A stretch of 64,000 bases of DNA from Verrucomicrobiota bacterium (GCA_016235555.1 JACRKC010000042.1:62001-126000), one strand, 5' to 3'. Shown: positions 49,222 to 59,800, counted from the first letter of the stretch. Notes: generated by a model not told the origin, from the sequence alone. Program-made: numbers and translations.

Positions 49222-49415
49222 AGACCGTCCTCCTGATTCCGCTCCTCTGTCTCGGACTCGCCGGTTGCGCGACGCCGGCCCGCCAGACCGACCGCGAAGC
49301 TGCCGCCGAAGCTCGCGGCTACGAGCGCGGCTACCGGCAGGCCGTGAAGGAGCAGTATTGGCTGATCCAAAACCAACAACGCCGGCCCGCGCCGGCTGAA
49401 CCCACCACACCATGA
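49218..49415 (+). CDS. small lipoprotein (TrbK/VirB7-like)
   Basis: A 65-residue lipoprotein: MKTVLLIPLLCLGLAGC with lipobox LAGC at residues 14-17, followed by a charged tail. The start overlaps the VirB4 stop and the end overlaps the next gene's start. In conjugation loci a short lipoprotein in this region anchors the core complex in the outer membrane (VirB7/TrbK); family similarity of such short proteins is weak, so the role is positional. Confidence 0.75.
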   Translation: MKTVLLIPLLCLGLAGCATPARQTDREAAAEARGYERGYRQAVKEQYWLIQNQQRRPAPAEPTTP

Positions 49416-50221
49416 AACACCTCGTTCTCTTCCTCGTGCTGTGCGCGGCGGCCCGTGCGCAGTGGATCGTCAACGATCCGGTTAACACTGCGGTGAACTC
49501 CGCCGTGCAGGCCGGGCAGGCCGCAAATCACATCGAAATCCTCCGGCAGTGGGCCGCGCAATTGGAGCAGCTCAATCGCCAGCTGCGTGAACTCGAAGCG
49601 CAGCTCGCCGTGCAGCAGCGCATCCGCGATGTCATTGGTAGTCCGACGGCGGCCGGCGCCGGCATGGTGCTGCGTGACCTCGGTGCCACCGACCTCGTCC
49701 GCACCTATGGCGACACGCTCGCGGCCACGCGCCGGCTTGCGAACGCCATCGAGTCGTTGCAGCGCACGTCCGACGGGATCTACCAAAAACTCGACGACCG
49801 CACGGCACTCGGCCGGGACTTTGTGCGGCAGGAGCCGCGCTACCGACGCTACGCCGCGGTCGAACGGCAGGCTGACAACCTCACCGCTGCTCACGCGGAA
49901 ACCAACACGCGGTCGGTCGCGTTGCAGGGAGAAATCGCCACGACGGTGGAGCAGCTGCGCGGCGCGTCGACCCAGGCTGAGGTCGACAAACACAACGCCA
50001 AACTCGCAGTGCTCGCCGGCCAGGTCGCCCACCTCGACGCCAAACGCCGCGACGAGGCGGACAAGCTTCAGGCCCAGCAAATCCTGAACGAGAATCAGGC
50101 GGCAAAGGAGCGGCAGGATTTTTTGGAACGCCAGCTCGCCGAGGAGCGCCAGACCCTGGCCATCGTCGGGACCTGGCAGCAGTCCGTAAAGGTGACGCCG
50201 ACCAGCTACGTGCGCCCATGA
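49412..50221 (+). CDS. VirB5/TrbJ-like secreted protein
   Basis: A 269-residue exported protein: signal peptide MKHLVLFLVLCAAARA, then long helices with heptad-like spacing (AANHIEILRQWAAQLEQLNRQLRELEAQLAVQQRIRDVIG) and a second coiled stretch near the C terminus. This all-helical, Gln/Leu-rich arrangement with the TrbJ-like Q-A-x-N-H-I start is typical of VirB5/TrbJ minor pilus-tip proteins. It overlaps its neighbours at both ends (ATGA). Confidence 0.82.
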   Translation: MKHLVLFLVLCAAARAQWIVNDPVNTAVNSAVQAGQAANHIEILRQWAAQLEQLNRQLRELEAQLAVQQRIRDVIGSPTAAGAGMVLRDLGATDLVRTYGDTLAATRRLANAIESLQRTSDGIYQKLDDRTALGRDFVRQEPRYRRYAAVERQADNLTAAHAETNTRSVALQGEIATTVEQLRGASTQAEVDKHNAKLAVLAGQVAHLDAKRRDEADKLQAQQILNENQAAKERQDFLERQLAEERQTLAIVGTWQQSVKVTPTSYVRP

Positions 50222-50502
50222 AGCGGATGCACCTCATCATTGTCGCAGTCGTGGTTGCGCTTGCCTTGGCCGGGCTGCTCGCGGTTCGCCATGCCGTGCG
50301 GACTGCCGCGACCGTGCCGCCGGTTTCCGATCTCCCCGCGCCGCCGAAGAAAAAGGCGTCCCAGCCGATGGACGTCTGGCAGGGGTCGATCAAGGCCGAC
50401 ACCCGGACCGACTACGCCCCGGACCCGGCAGCGAAAGCACGGCTCATGGAGAAGCTGCGGCAGGAAGAATTGCGCCAGCGTCCGCGGGAGGGCCGCAACT
50501 GA
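50218..50502 (+). CDS. small single-pass membrane protein of the secretion operon
   Basis: A 94-residue protein with one N-terminal transmembrane helix (LIIVAVVVALALAGLLAVRHAV) and a Pro/Lys-rich, then charged, tail (LPAPPKKKASQPMDVW...). It overlaps the VirB5-like stop and the VirB6-like start. No family is recognised; it could be a small accessory such as an entry-exclusion-type or assembly protein of the channel. Confidence 0.7.
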   Translation: MKRMHLIIVAVVVALALAGLLAVRHAVRTAATVPPVSDLPAPPKKKASQPMDVWQGSIKADTRTDYAPDPAAKARLMEKLRQEELRQRPREGRN

Positions 50503-51554
50503 TGGAAAACTTCGCTCCAGGACTGCGGGAGAGTATTCTCTCCCTGACCGACGCGCTGCGGTTGATCGTATTCTTTGTCTGCGTCGTCGGGCTGGTGCTG
50601 CAAATCCAGCAGGCCCGCGCCGACGTCGAAGGCATCACCCGGCCGCTCGTTCGCGCCACGGTGATTGTCGGCCTCGTGGCCACCTTGCCGTATTGGTTTA
50701 GTTTCACGGAACGGGTCTTCCTCACGGTCGCGAACACCGTCCATGAGGGTTACACCGAGCACCCGATGCGGACCGCGACGCGGCTGCGGGAAACGGTCAG
50801 CGGCAGTGGCACGGACTTCAGCCTGCGGCGGATCGGCGAGAGCGTTTACCAGGCGTTCCTCTACGGCGCCGCGAAGCTCGTCGTCCTGATTGGGAGCCTG
50901 CTGCAACTGCCGTTCCTCGTTCTGCAGTTCGTGCTCAAGCTCCTGTGCTATCTGTTTCTGCCGATCGCGCTCGGACTCTTTATGATTCCGTCGCAGGCGC
51001 AGCTCGCGACCCGCTACGTGCAGCAGACGCTCGCCGTGTTGGCGTGGCCAGTCGGATTCGCGGTCACGGAGTTGGTCGCCTACCATTTGCTCACCGCTTA
51101 CGCGGACAATCTGGCGACGGCTTACGACCTCACGCCGGGCGAGATCGATGCGGCGTCGTTCGCAAGCCTGCTCGGCGGCCTCCTTGCCGCTCTCTGGCTC
51201 GTCATCGGCACCATCGCGACGCCGTTTCTGATGCAGGGACTCATCTGCTCGGGTTCGCCCATCTCCGGCGGTGGCGGGACCGCGCTGCAACAGCTCTTCG
51301 CGCTCCAGCAGATCGCCGCGGTGATGAAGACGATCAAGACCGGCGGCGCCGCGGCACCGGCCTTGATCGCGCAAGCTGCCGCCAAATCCGGCCGAGGAAA
51401 TAGCGGCGGCGGTCCGGGGATTTCTCCGCCGTCGGCCACGCCACCACCACCGCCACCACCCGCAGCACCAGCTCCCGCTGATCAGAGCGGCGACGCGAGA
51501 GCCGCCGCGGCTCTCGGTCTGGCTCAACTGCCCACGCCTCACACCTCGATCTGA
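50502..51554 (+). CDS. VirB6/TrbL-like inner-membrane protein
   Basis: A 350-residue polytopic membrane protein with about six hydrophobic segments (LRLIVFFVCVVGLVLQI; ATVIVGLVATLPYWFSF; KLVVLIGSLLQLPFLVLQFVLKLLCYLFLPIALGLFMI; VLAWPVGFAVTELVAYHLL; LGGLLAALWLVIGTIATPFLMQGLI), followed by a Gly/Pro/Ala-rich tail (PPPPPPPAAP). This is the VirB6/TrbL pattern. It starts on the last base of the previous stop codon. It would form the channel in the inner membrane of the conjugation machine. Confidence 0.83.
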   Translation: MENFAPGLRESILSLTDALRLIVFFVCVVGLVLQIQQARADVEGITRPLVRATVIVGLVATLPYWFSFTERVFLTVANTVHEGYTEHPMRTATRLRETVSGSGTDFSLRRIGESVYQAFLYGAAKLVVLIGSLLQLPFLVLQFVLKLLCYLFLPIALGLFMIPSQAQLATRYVQQTLAVLAWPVGFAVTELVAYHLLTAYADNLATAYDLTPGEIDAASFASLLGGLLAALWLVIGTIATPFLMQGLICSGSPISGGGGTALQQLFALQQIAAVMKTIKTGGAAAPALIAQAAAKSGRGNSGGGPGISPPSATPPPPPPPAAPAPADQSGDARAAAALGLAQLPTPHTSI

Positions 51555-51570
51555 ATTTTTCATCCCAACC

Positions 51571-52227
51571 ATGACCACACTGCGCGAAACGCCCGCACCG
51601 CATGTGCGACCCGATCCGGCCCAACGGTCGCGACGGGCCTGGCGCCCGTTGGAACTCTTTGCCGATCACGCGATGGCCGCCCGCCTCTGGTGTGTTGTGG
51701 CCCTGATCGCGGTTACGCTCTGCGCCCTGCAACCGTTCCTCGTGATTCGCGCGTATCGCGAACGCGAACGCGTGATCGTGCTCGATCCGAGTGGAACGTT
51801 TCATGTCAGTCCGCTCCTCGGATTCGAGGAGGCATCGAAGCTGCACGAGCAGCATGCGCTGCTGGCGTGTCTCGCCTTGTTCCAGCGCAATCCGACCGGC
51901 TTCGACTTCCCGGAGTTGCTCGACAAACTTTTTCTGCCGGAGGCGGCACGCAAGGTTCGCGCTGCGGCGACCGGCAGCGCGGAAGAGTTCACGGCGAAGG
52001 CCCTGCATCAAAAGCCGGAGGTGTTGAAGCTTACCGTCCTCGAGACGCGGGAGAACGTCGTGATCGTGCAGGCCGAGGGCCAGTTGGTCCGCACCGGCCT
52101 CGTCGGCGGACAGGTTTTCGGCGAAGCCGCGCCCTTCACCGTGCGATTCCAGTTCGCACGCAACCCCAACCTGGCGGCCAACGGCCGCTACCCTCTTGCC
52201 GTATGGACCTACGACGTTTCCTCCTGA
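51571..52227 (+). CDS. VirB8-like assembly factor
   Basis: A 218-residue bitopic protein: short cytoplasmic N terminus, transmembrane helix (LWCVVALIAVTLCALQPFLVIRAY), then a periplasmic domain with the VirB8/TrbF NTF2-like features (RERERVIVLDPSGTFHVSPLLGF; PFTVRFQFARNPNLAANGRYPLAVW). The next gene starts 25 nt before its stop. It nucleates assembly of the core channel. Confidence 0.78.
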   Translation: MTTLRETPAPHVRPDPAQRSRRAWRPLELFADHAMAARLWCVVALIAVTLCALQPFLVIRAYRERERVIVLDPSGTFHVSPLLGFEEASKLHEQHALLACLALFQRNPTGFDFPELLDKLFLPEAARKVRAAATGSAEEFTAKALHQKPEVLKLTVLETRENVVIVQAEGQLVRTGLVGGQVFGEAAPFTVRFQFARNPNLAANGRYPLAVWTYDVSS

Positions 52228-53003
52228 CGTTTTTGGGCACCGTTGCAGTGGTGGGTGCGGTTCCGACCCAGAGCTACCCGCTCGACGACCGTTCGGTCTA
52301 CACCGTCCGGCTGTCCCACGAGGCGCCGACCACTTGTGTCTTTCCGGCGGGGGTAACGGCCATCATCGGCGCCAACGCCTCGACCAAGATTGAGGACAAT
52401 CCGGCGGTGCTTTTGTCGCACGAAGCGGGCTCGGAGTATTTCTCGCTGCGGGCGCTGAAGGACGACGCCAAGGCCGCGCTCAACATCCTGTTTCGCGGCC
52501 GGGTCTACGCGCTCTCCCTTACGACCGACGGCGAAGCGGATCGCTCCGTGGTCTTTCTCGACGAACCACTGGCTGGCGGCGGCCCGCGGAAGTTATCAGC
52601 CGATTCGTTGCGGGCGCTCATCGACCGCGCCCGCCAACGGGATCGTGCGTCCTTCGCGCTGCCCGGCATGGACGTAACGACCGATCGCGCCGAGCCGGCG
52701 ACCGTCACCGCCTACCGCAACTTCACCGCGACGATTGAAGCAGTCACCCGGTTCGAGGCCGAGGACGCGCTCGTGTTTCGGATCAAACTGGAGAACGCGC
52801 TTAGCGTCGCCGTGCCCTACGATCCGCAGGGCCTCGCGATCCGCCTCGACCGGGAATTCTTCCCGGCTGCTTTGGCGGAAGCTTCGGGTGCCATCCCAGC
52901 CCGGGGCGTCTCGCTGGCCTACTTCGTCATCTCCGGCGGCCCGCACGGACGGGCCAATCTCACGGTGCGAGAGAAGTTCTCCGTGATCGTGCCACGGCCA
53001 TGA
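52203..53003 (+). CDS. VirB9/TrbG-like core-complex protein
   Basis: A 266-residue exported protein starting at 52203 inside the end of the VirB8 gene (longer frames are shadows). Signal peptide LTFLGTVAVVGAVPTQS, then beta-rich sequence with YPLDDRSVYTVRLSHEAPTTCVFPAGVTAIIGANAS... and a C-terminal VTAYRNFTATIEAVTRFEAEDALVFRIKLENALSVAVPYDPQGLAIRLDREFF region that fits the VirB9/CagX layout. It overlaps the VirB10 start (ATGA). Confidence 0.72.
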   Translation: MDLRRFLLTFLGTVAVVGAVPTQSYPLDDRSVYTVRLSHEAPTTCVFPAGVTAIIGANASTKIEDNPAVLLSHEAGSEYFSLRALKDDAKAALNILFRGRVYALSLTTDGEADRSVVFLDEPLAGGGPRKLSADSLRALIDRARQRDRASFALPGMDVTTDRAEPATVTAYRNFTATIEAVTRFEAEDALVFRIKLENALSVAVPYDPQGLAIRLDREFFPAALAEASGAIPARGVSLAYFVISGGPHGRANLTVREKFSVIVPRP

Positions 53004-54001
53004 AATTCAACCGTGACTTTCTCACCTCGGGCACCGGGCAGGTGCTGCTCGTCGGAGCCGTGTTGCTCCTAGGCGTGCTGGCCGTGCGCTGGCAGAACCA
53101 GCGTCGCCCCGCGCCGGCGTTACCGGCGGCGAAGGCAGCACCGTCGCCGGTGCTGCCGAAAACTCTCACCCGTGAGGGCGCACGTTTCGTCAAGCCGCCG
53201 ACACCGCCGAGTCCGGTCGCAAGCAATGCGACGACTACGACGGCGACCGCGGCCAAGATCGAGGCGCCGCGGGCGATGCCTCTGCTGATTGTCGCCGCGC
53301 CGCGCGCACTGCCGCCGGTTCCGGTGGCACCGTCCGCGCCTTTCGGTCGGCTGATCCCTTGCGAAACCGTGGTGGCGCTGGAGTCCAACCGGCTGGACAC
53401 ACCCGTAATTGGCCTGGTCACGGCGGATGTCTGGCATGATGGCCAGTTGGTCATCCCGGCCGGGGCGGAAGTCCACGGGCGCGCGGCGCTGGATCGGACC
53501 CGCGAGCGGCTCGCCGTCCAAGGCGAATGGAAGATCGTTTGGCGGACTCCGACCGCCGACAACGGCACCGAGATCGCGGTGCAGGGTCTCGCGCTGGATC
53601 GCGAATTTGACGCCGGCACCGAGCGCTTTGGTGAACGCGACGGTTCTGCCGGACTGCGGGGCCAAATCGTCAAAACCAATGACGACCGTGAACTGAAGCT
53701 CTTCGCCGCGACGTTTCTCGCGACCGCTACCGCGGCCCTGCAAGAGGTCCGGCCGACCGCCGGGTTGCTCGGCGATGCCTCGGTTCCAACGGCGACCGCG
53801 CGCAACGCAGTGCTGGCCGGCACCGGTGCGGTGCTCCGCGAGCAAGCCCAAGCGATCCGTGAGGCCATTGCCCGCGACGGCTTCTACCTCCGCGTGCCCG
53901 CGGGGAAGCCCTTCTACCTCTACGTCACCCAAACCCTCGACCTGAGCCAGGCCCGGCGCAGCCCATCGCTCGCGCATCGTGCCGCTCCCTCCCGCCCATG
54001 A
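53000..54001 (+). CDS. VirB10/TrbI-like core-complex protein
   Basis: A 333-residue protein with one N-terminal transmembrane helix (GQVLLVGAVLLLGVLAVRW), a Pro/Ala-rich periplasmic spacer, and a beta-barrel VirB10 domain: RLIPCETVVALESNRLDTPVIGLVTADVW, then AGAEVHGRAALDRTRERLAVQGEWKIVW and the C-terminal RVPAGKPFYLYVTQTLDL. VirB10 bridges both membranes. It overlaps the next lipoprotein gene (ATGA), so the secretion and pilus parts are one operon. Confidence 0.86.
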   Translation: MKFNRDFLTSGTGQVLLVGAVLLLGVLAVRWQNQRRPAPALPAAKAAPSPVLPKTLTREGARFVKPPTPPSPVASNATTTTATAAKIEAPRAMPLLIVAAPRALPPVPVAPSAPFGRLIPCETVVALESNRLDTPVIGLVTADVWHDGQLVIPAGAEVHGRAALDRTRERLAVQGEWKIVWRTPTADNGTEIAVQGLALDREFDAGTERFGERDGSAGLRGQIVKTNDDRELKLFAATFLATATAALQEVRPTAGLLGDASVPTATARNAVLAGTGAVLREQAQAIREAIARDGFYLRVPAGKPFYLYVTQTLDLSQARRSPSLAHRAAPSRP

Positions 54002-54660
54002 AACACCTCCTCCTTCTGCTCCTCGTCGGACTAGCCGGGTGCCAGTCTTCTCCTGCGCCCTCCGTCTTGCCGGCGCCTTCCGCTCAAACGGCGGCTCCTG
54101 TGCCGGTCCCGGTTCGACCCGCAGTCCCCGCGGCACCTTCCACCAACGGGCTCGAACTGAAGGTCCGTCAGCAGGCCCAATACATTGAAGCACTGATCAG
54201 CCAGAACGATGCCCTGACGGCCAAGCTGGCGGCGACGAATGCCTCGCCACCATCCGCCGTGTCCAGCGTCACGCTCCCGCCAGAGCCTGCGCCCACGCCG
54301 CGGCCTCCGGTGACGACGTCGCCCGTTTCCGCCGAGCCGACGCTGACCCCGAACGCCGACAACGTCATCGACCTTGTGGCGGCGATTGTGACGGAGAAGT
54401 CGGGCGAGCCGGTGAATCCCTTCACGGTGCGCACCGTGCCGCCCGAGGCCATGCGGGAAGTGAGCCTGCAGGTCGGCGGTATCGTGGCCGGGCCGATGGC
54501 GTGCGCGGTCGTCAACGATCGCTTGGTGCAAGTCGGCGAGATCGTCGAATCGCTCGCCGTGGAGCGGATCGAACCTGACGCGGTGCTGCTCCGGCACAGC
54601 GGAAAACTGCTGCGCCTGCCCGTCGCCGAAAAAGCCATCCGCGTGCGGCTGCCCCTCTGA
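53998..54660 (+). CDS. PilP/GspC-like lipoprotein
   Basis: A 220-residue lipoprotein: MKHLLLLLLVGLAGC with lipobox LAGC, a Pro/Ala-rich spacer, a short coiled segment (VRQQAQYIEALISQNDALTAKLAA), and a C-terminal small beta domain GGIVAGPMACAVVNDRLVQVGEIVESLAVERIEPDAVLLRHSGKLLRLPV, the homology-region fold of PilP/GspC proteins that contact the secretin. It links the type IV secretion genes with the pilus genes that follow; the next gene starts 1 nt after its stop. Confidence 0.75.
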   Translation: MKHLLLLLLVGLAGCQSSPAPSVLPAPSAQTAAPVPVPVRPAVPAAPSTNGLELKVRQQAQYIEALISQNDALTAKLAATNASPPSAVSSVTLPPEPAPTPRPPVTTSPVSAEPTLTPNADNVIDLVAAIVTEKSGEPVNPFTVRTVPPEAMREVSLQVGGIVAGPMACAVVNDRLVQVGEIVESLAVERIEPDAVLLRHSGKLLRLPVAEKAIRVRLPL

Positions 54661-54661
54661 C

Positions 54662-55864
54662 ATGCCTGCCTTCGCCATCAATGCCATCGACCGCGCGGGC
54701 ACGCGCCGGTTCTTCCGCGAGGATGCGCCCAGTGAGGCGGAGCTGCGTCTCCAACTCCGTGCGAAATCGCTCTGGCCCGTGCGGATTCGCACGGTCGCCG
54801 AGAACCGGAAGCTCGCGCGCCTGGTGCTGCCGGCGCCGGAATTCATCGGGATGCTCCACCAATTGGAGCTTCAACTTCGCGCTGGGGTGAATGCCGATAC
54901 CGCGCTGGGCCAACTGGCCGCGGATGCACCGCCCGGCGCCATGCGGCTCATGCTGGAGAAGATCCATCGCGAGGTGGCGCAAGGCACACCCATTCACGTC
55001 GCCTGCCGATTCTTCGCGCGCCAGTTCCCGCCGCATCTCGCGGCCGTCGTAGCCGCAGGCGAGGCGTCGGCGCAATTGCCCGAGGCGATCCGGGCGTTGG
55101 CCGCTCACGTCAACGGCCACGCTGAACTGCGCCGCACGGCCCGTCGCGCGATGATCTATCCCGTCGTGGTGTTGGTCGCGACCTCGGCACTAGTGGCGTT
55201 TCTGCTCGGCGGAGTCGTTCCGCAGTTCGCGGAAATCTTCGCCTCCCTCCATCTTTCGCTACCGGCTGTCACTGTCGCGCTCATCGCGATCAGTCAGGCG
55301 GTCCGGCATGGCTGGCCGATTGGGTTGGTGGTCGTCGTCCTCGGAGTTGTCCTGGTCAGTGCCGCGGCACGGTCGCCTCGGCTGCAGCGTCTTCGGGATC
55401 GGCTGCTGCTCCGTCTGCCCGTGCTCGGCGAGGTCATCCGGCATCTCGCCACGGCCCGGTTTGCTGCACATTGCCGGCTGCTGCACGAAGCGGGTATTCC
55501 GCTCTTGGAGGCGCTGCGCACCGGCGCGGAACTTACCGGCAACTCCGTCATGGCGGCACAGCTCCTCGCCGCGCGGGAACGCGTGGCTGTGGGGCAGCCG
55601 CTCTACGCGGCGCTTCCGAAGAAGCATGCGTTCCCGGCCTTCATCGTGCCGGCGCTGAAGTCGGGGGAAACCACCGGACAACTCGGCGCGGCTCTCCGGC
55701 ACATCGAGGAATATGCGGCGACACGTGCCCGCGAACGCCTCGCGACCGCACTGGCCCTCCTCGAGCCCGCGCTGCTCGCGACCCTCACCGGGATCGTGGG
55801 GTTGATCGCGCTCTCGTTCTTTCTCCCGCTCTTCTCGCTGCTCGGCGGCGTGAACGCCCGTTGA
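54662..55864 (+). CDS. GspF/PilC-type inner-membrane platform protein
   Basis: A 400-residue polytopic protein with two T2SSF domains: FIGMLHQLELQLRAGVNADTALGQLA...GEASAQLPEAIRALAAHV and RFAAHCRLLHEAGIPLLEALRTGAELTGN...ALKSGETTGQLGAALRHIEEY, and three membrane helices (MIYPVVVLVATSALVAFLLGGVV; WPIGLVVVVLGVVLVSAA; LEPALLATLTGIVGLIALSFFLPLF). It is the platform on which the GspE-type ATPase drives pilus assembly or secretion. Confidence 0.9.
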   Translation: MPAFAINAIDRAGTRRFFREDAPSEAELRLQLRAKSLWPVRIRTVAENRKLARLVLPAPEFIGMLHQLELQLRAGVNADTALGQLAADAPPGAMRLMLEKIHREVAQGTPIHVACRFFARQFPPHLAAVVAAGEASAQLPEAIRALAAHVNGHAELRRTARRAMIYPVVVLVATSALVAFLLGGVVPQFAEIFASLHLSLPAVTVALIAISQAVRHGWPIGLVVVVLGVVLVSAAARSPRLQRLRDRLLLRLPVLGEVIRHLATARFAAHCRLLHEAGIPLLEALRTGAELTGNSVMAAQLLAARERVAVGQPLYAALPKKHAFPAFIVPALKSGETTGQLGAALRHIEEYAATRARERLATALALLEPALLATLTGIVGLIALSFFLPLFSLLGGVNAR

Positions 55865-55866
55865 CG

Positions 55867-56814
55867 ATGTTCACTGTTGCCCAACGTCAGCGCGGCAAGC
55901 CTCGCGTCGTCCGGAGCCGCCTCCACACCGGTGGATTCACGCTGCTGGAAGTCGTGCTCGTGCTGTTCGTTCTGGGCGCGCTTGCCGCCGTGTTGGCGCC
56001 TTCGGTGCGCGACATCATTGAGCGCAGTCGGCGCGAAGCGGAGGGGCGAGCCCTCGAAGAATTGGCCGGCACAATCACGGCTTCGTTCGAGAACACCGAC
56101 CTCAGCAATCTCAACGTCGCGGCTTTGCCCGGAACGATTGCGACGGCGGATTCGCCGACTCTGTTCTCCACGTCGACCAGCGGACTCTACACGACAACCG
56201 ATAACTCGGCCTGGTTTGCCAAGGTCGCGCGCTTGCGCGGCCTTACTCCGCAGATCGGCACTACACCGTCTGCACAGCCGGAACTGGCGCGCATCACCTT
56301 CAACGCGCTCGGCAATTCCCGGCTGTTGTTCGCCGCGCCGGACGAAGCGGGTCGACAACGTTTCCTGCTCGTCAGCCTCGTCGCCCGCAGCGAGCAGCTC
56401 GCGTTGCCGACTTACGAAAACAGTGCCGCGTGGTTCGATGCCATCTGGAACCACGATTGGGAGAGTCGCACCGCGGCGCTCCCGGCTCTCTGGCAGAGCC
56501 GCCTCAGCGTGTCCCAGATCGCCGCGTGGCAGCAGGGCAGTGGCGGACTGACCCAGGTGCATCGCTTCGCGGTGCGCCGCATCGTGCTCCCGAAATTCCG
56601 GGTCACGGTGAACAGCAACCACCCGACCGAACAGGCGTTCGTGTCGTTCAATAACACGCCGAACGCGTTCACCGCGGCGGCGAACTCAGGAGCCACGAGC
56701 ACGCCGGAGATCCTCGGCGGCCGGCTCATCACCATCAACCGCGGCACCGCGTGGCCCGGCGTGGAGGCGTTGCGCTTCCACCTGCGGGAGAACGCGACCG
56801 TCACCGTCCAATGA
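55867..56814 (+). CDS. type IV pilin/pseudopilin-like protein
   Basis: A 315-residue prepilin with leader ...HTGG followed by FTLLEVVLVLFVLGALAAVLAP: cleavage after G23 makes F24 residue +1 and E28 the conserved Glu5. The mature part is large for a pilin and carries a beta-rich C-terminal domain. Start at 55867 fits the short leader and lies 2 nt behind gspF. It overlaps the adhesin start (ATGA). Likely a minor pilin or the stalk subunit of a thin pilus on the conjugation apparatus; a prepilin peptidase gene is not in the window. Confidence 0.85.
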   Translation: MFTVAQRQRGKPRVVRSRLHTGGFTLLEVVLVLFVLGALAAVLAPSVRDIIERSRREAEGRALEELAGTITASFENTDLSNLNVAALPGTIATADSPTLFSTSTSGLYTTTDNSAWFAKVARLRGLTPQIGTTPSAQPELARITFNALGNSRLLFAAPDEAGRQRFLLVSLVARSEQLALPTYENSAAWFDAIWNHDWESRTAALPALWQSRLSVSQIAAWQQGSGGLTQVHRFAVRRIVLPKFRVTVNSNHPTEQAFVSFNNTPNAFTAAANSGATSTPEILGGRLITINRGTAWPGVEALRFHLRENATVTVQ

Positions 56815-59800
56815 AGCATCTCATTTCGTTCATCTCCTGTCTGTTTGCGCTCGCTGCCTTCTCCACGTCCGCCCGCGCGCAGGCTGTCAGCTCCGCTGCG
56901 TTCGGTTCGACCGTCGCGGTGTATTCCGGGCACACCACCGTGCGCGAACGGGTTGACGCCGGGGTCAACGAGCGCATCGAACTTTGGAACCGCACTTGGA
57001 TCGTCAGCCCCTCGGGCCAAGTCTACAGCAACACCGACCACTGGGGCTTCAATGCCCCCGATGGCTATGCCGCCACGACGATCACGTTCAACGAGACTGG
57101 GCGCTGGTCGTATTGGGCGTCCGACGGGGGTTCGATCGACAACTTCGTCTACGGAGACGGACCTTCGGATTGGTATATCTGGCCGCACAATCCACCCAAC
57201 GGTGTCGGTTACGGCGGCTGGGGCCGGCGGCTGACCACCTATATTGACATCGGCGCCGCGAACAACGCGCCGACTATCACATGGACCTCGACACCGGGAA
57301 CCGTCGGCAGCGGACAAAGCTATTCCGTCACAGCGCATGGTCACGATGCCGACGGCAATCTGACGCAGGTGAATATCTGGAAAAACGGCGCCGGCTTTGC
57401 CTTCGCAGGAGGCGGGAACGGAACCGACGGTGACTCGGGCAACGCGACCTCCGACAACGGTCCAGCCACGATTACGTTTACGGCCAATGCCGTGGACTCC
57501 AACGGCGCGACGTCCGCGACGATTTCTCAAACGGTAACAATCACCGCCGCAAACTCCGCGCCCACGATTGTGTGGACCGCGACACCGGGTTCCGTGGCCA
57601 GCGGGCAGAGCTACACGGTGAGTGCCCACGGGCACGACGCCGACGGCAACCTCACCCAGGTGAATATCTGGAAGAACGGGGTCGGCTTCGCGTTCGCCGG
57701 CGGCGGCAACGGCACCGATGGCGACTCCGATAACTCCACGTCGGACATCGGACCGACCACCATCACGTTCACCGCCAATGCCGTCGATTCCAACGGTGTG
57801 AGCTCCGGCACGATCTCTCAGACGGTATCCGTCGGTGCGCCGCCGTCGGTGTCAGCCTCGATCAGCGTCAGTCCTACAAGTGCGACGGCTCCGGGCTCAG
57901 TAATCGTGACATGGTCGAGCGCTAACGCGACCGCCGTATCCGTAACCGGCACAAGCGTGGCGAGTTCATCGGCGAGTGGCAGTCAGGTGGTCGGAGGGCT
58001 GCCAGCCGGTTCCCATACCTTTTCCATCACCGCGCAAGGTCCCAGTGGTCCCGTCACGCAGACGGCCACCGTGACGGTGAGTCCGCCGGCCAACACGGCG
58101 CCCACCATCGCGTGGACTGCGACGCCGGGCACGGTCGCGAGCGGTCAGAATTATACCATCTCTGCCCATGGTCACGATGCCGACGGCAATCTGACGCAGG
58201 TGAATATCTGGAAAAACGGCGTCGGCTTTGCGTTCGCCGGAGGCGGCGACGGCACCGATGGCGATTCCGGCAACTCCACGTCGGACAGCGGACCGTCCAC
58301 CGTCACCTTCACCGCCAACGCCGTTGATTCAAACGGTGCGACTTCGGGCACGATTTCGCAGACGGTCACGATCACTGCACCGGCAACCGTGTTGGCTTCG
58401 ATCTCGGCCAGTCCGTCTACCGGCACCGCACCGGGCTCAACAACGATCACGTGGTCCACCGCGAACGCGTCCGCCGTTGCGGTTTCGGGCAGCGGCCTCG
58501 CCAGCTCGGCTACGAGTGGCAGTCAGACCGTGAGCGGCCTGCCCGTCGGCACGCATACTTACACGGTGACCGCGCAGGGGGCCGGGGGGCCGGTTACGCA
58601 AACGGCGACGTTCACGGTTGGCCCGCCGGCCAACACCCCGCCGACCATTTCGTGGAATACGACTCCCGGCACGGTCGCGAGCGGCCAAAGTTATTCCATC
58701 TCCGCCCATGGTCACGATCCGGACGGAAATCTCACGGAAGTGAATGTCTGGCGCAACGGTGTGCCCTACGCGTTTGCCGGTGGTGGCAACGGCACCGACG
58801 GCGACTCCGGCAACCCCAGCACAGACACCGGTCCGTTGACCGTCACCTACACCGCCGACGCCGTGGACTCCAATGGTGCGCGGTCCAGCACGATTTCCCA
58901 GACGGTGACGATCAGCGCCCCGGCCACGGTGGCCGCTTCCATCAGCGCAAGCCCTACGACTGCGACCGCGCAAGGTTTGACCACCATCTCATGGTCCAGC
59001 GTCAATGCCACGTCGGTATCGGTCAGCGGCAACGGACTCGCCAGTTCCGCCTCGAACGGCAGCCAAACGGTGTCCGGTCTTCCGGCCGGCGTTCATAGCT
59101 ACACGATCACCGCCCAAGGTCCCGGCGGACCTGTGACGCAATCGGCCACGTTTACGGTGACCGTGGCGGCTTCTGTCAGCGCATCGATCAACGCCACTCC
59201 CAGCAGTGCCGCGGCCCCCGCTGCGGCCACGATCACCTGGTCGAGTGCGAATGCCACGGCGGTCTCGGTGTCCGGGCCGGGCCTCAGCAGCGCAGCTACG
59301 ACCGGGAACCAGTCTGTCAGCGGACTCCTAGCGGGCGTTCACACTTACACCATCACTGCCCAAGGACCAAACGGTCCCGCGACCGAGACGGCCACGGTCT
59401 CTGTTTCCGCTGCACCCAACTCCGCCCCGACGATCGCGTGGAATTCGACGCCAGGAACGGTAGCCAGCGGTCAGAGCTATACCATCTCGGCGCACGGTCA
59501 CGACCCGGACGGCAATCTGACGAACGTGAATGTCTGGCGGAACGGCGCGCCGTATGCGTTCGCGGGCGGTGGCAACGGCACCGACAACGACTCCGGCAAC
59601 CCCAGCACTGACTCGGGGCCTTTGACTGTCGTCTACACGGCCCAGGCAACGGATGCCGCCGGACTTAGTTCGGCGACGATTTCCCAAACGGTAACGGTGA
59701 CGGCGCCGCCGGCCGTTTCCGGTTCGATCAGCGCGAGTCCGAGCACCACGACGGCACCGGGATCGGCGACCGTCACGTGGAGCACGGCGAACGCGACCTC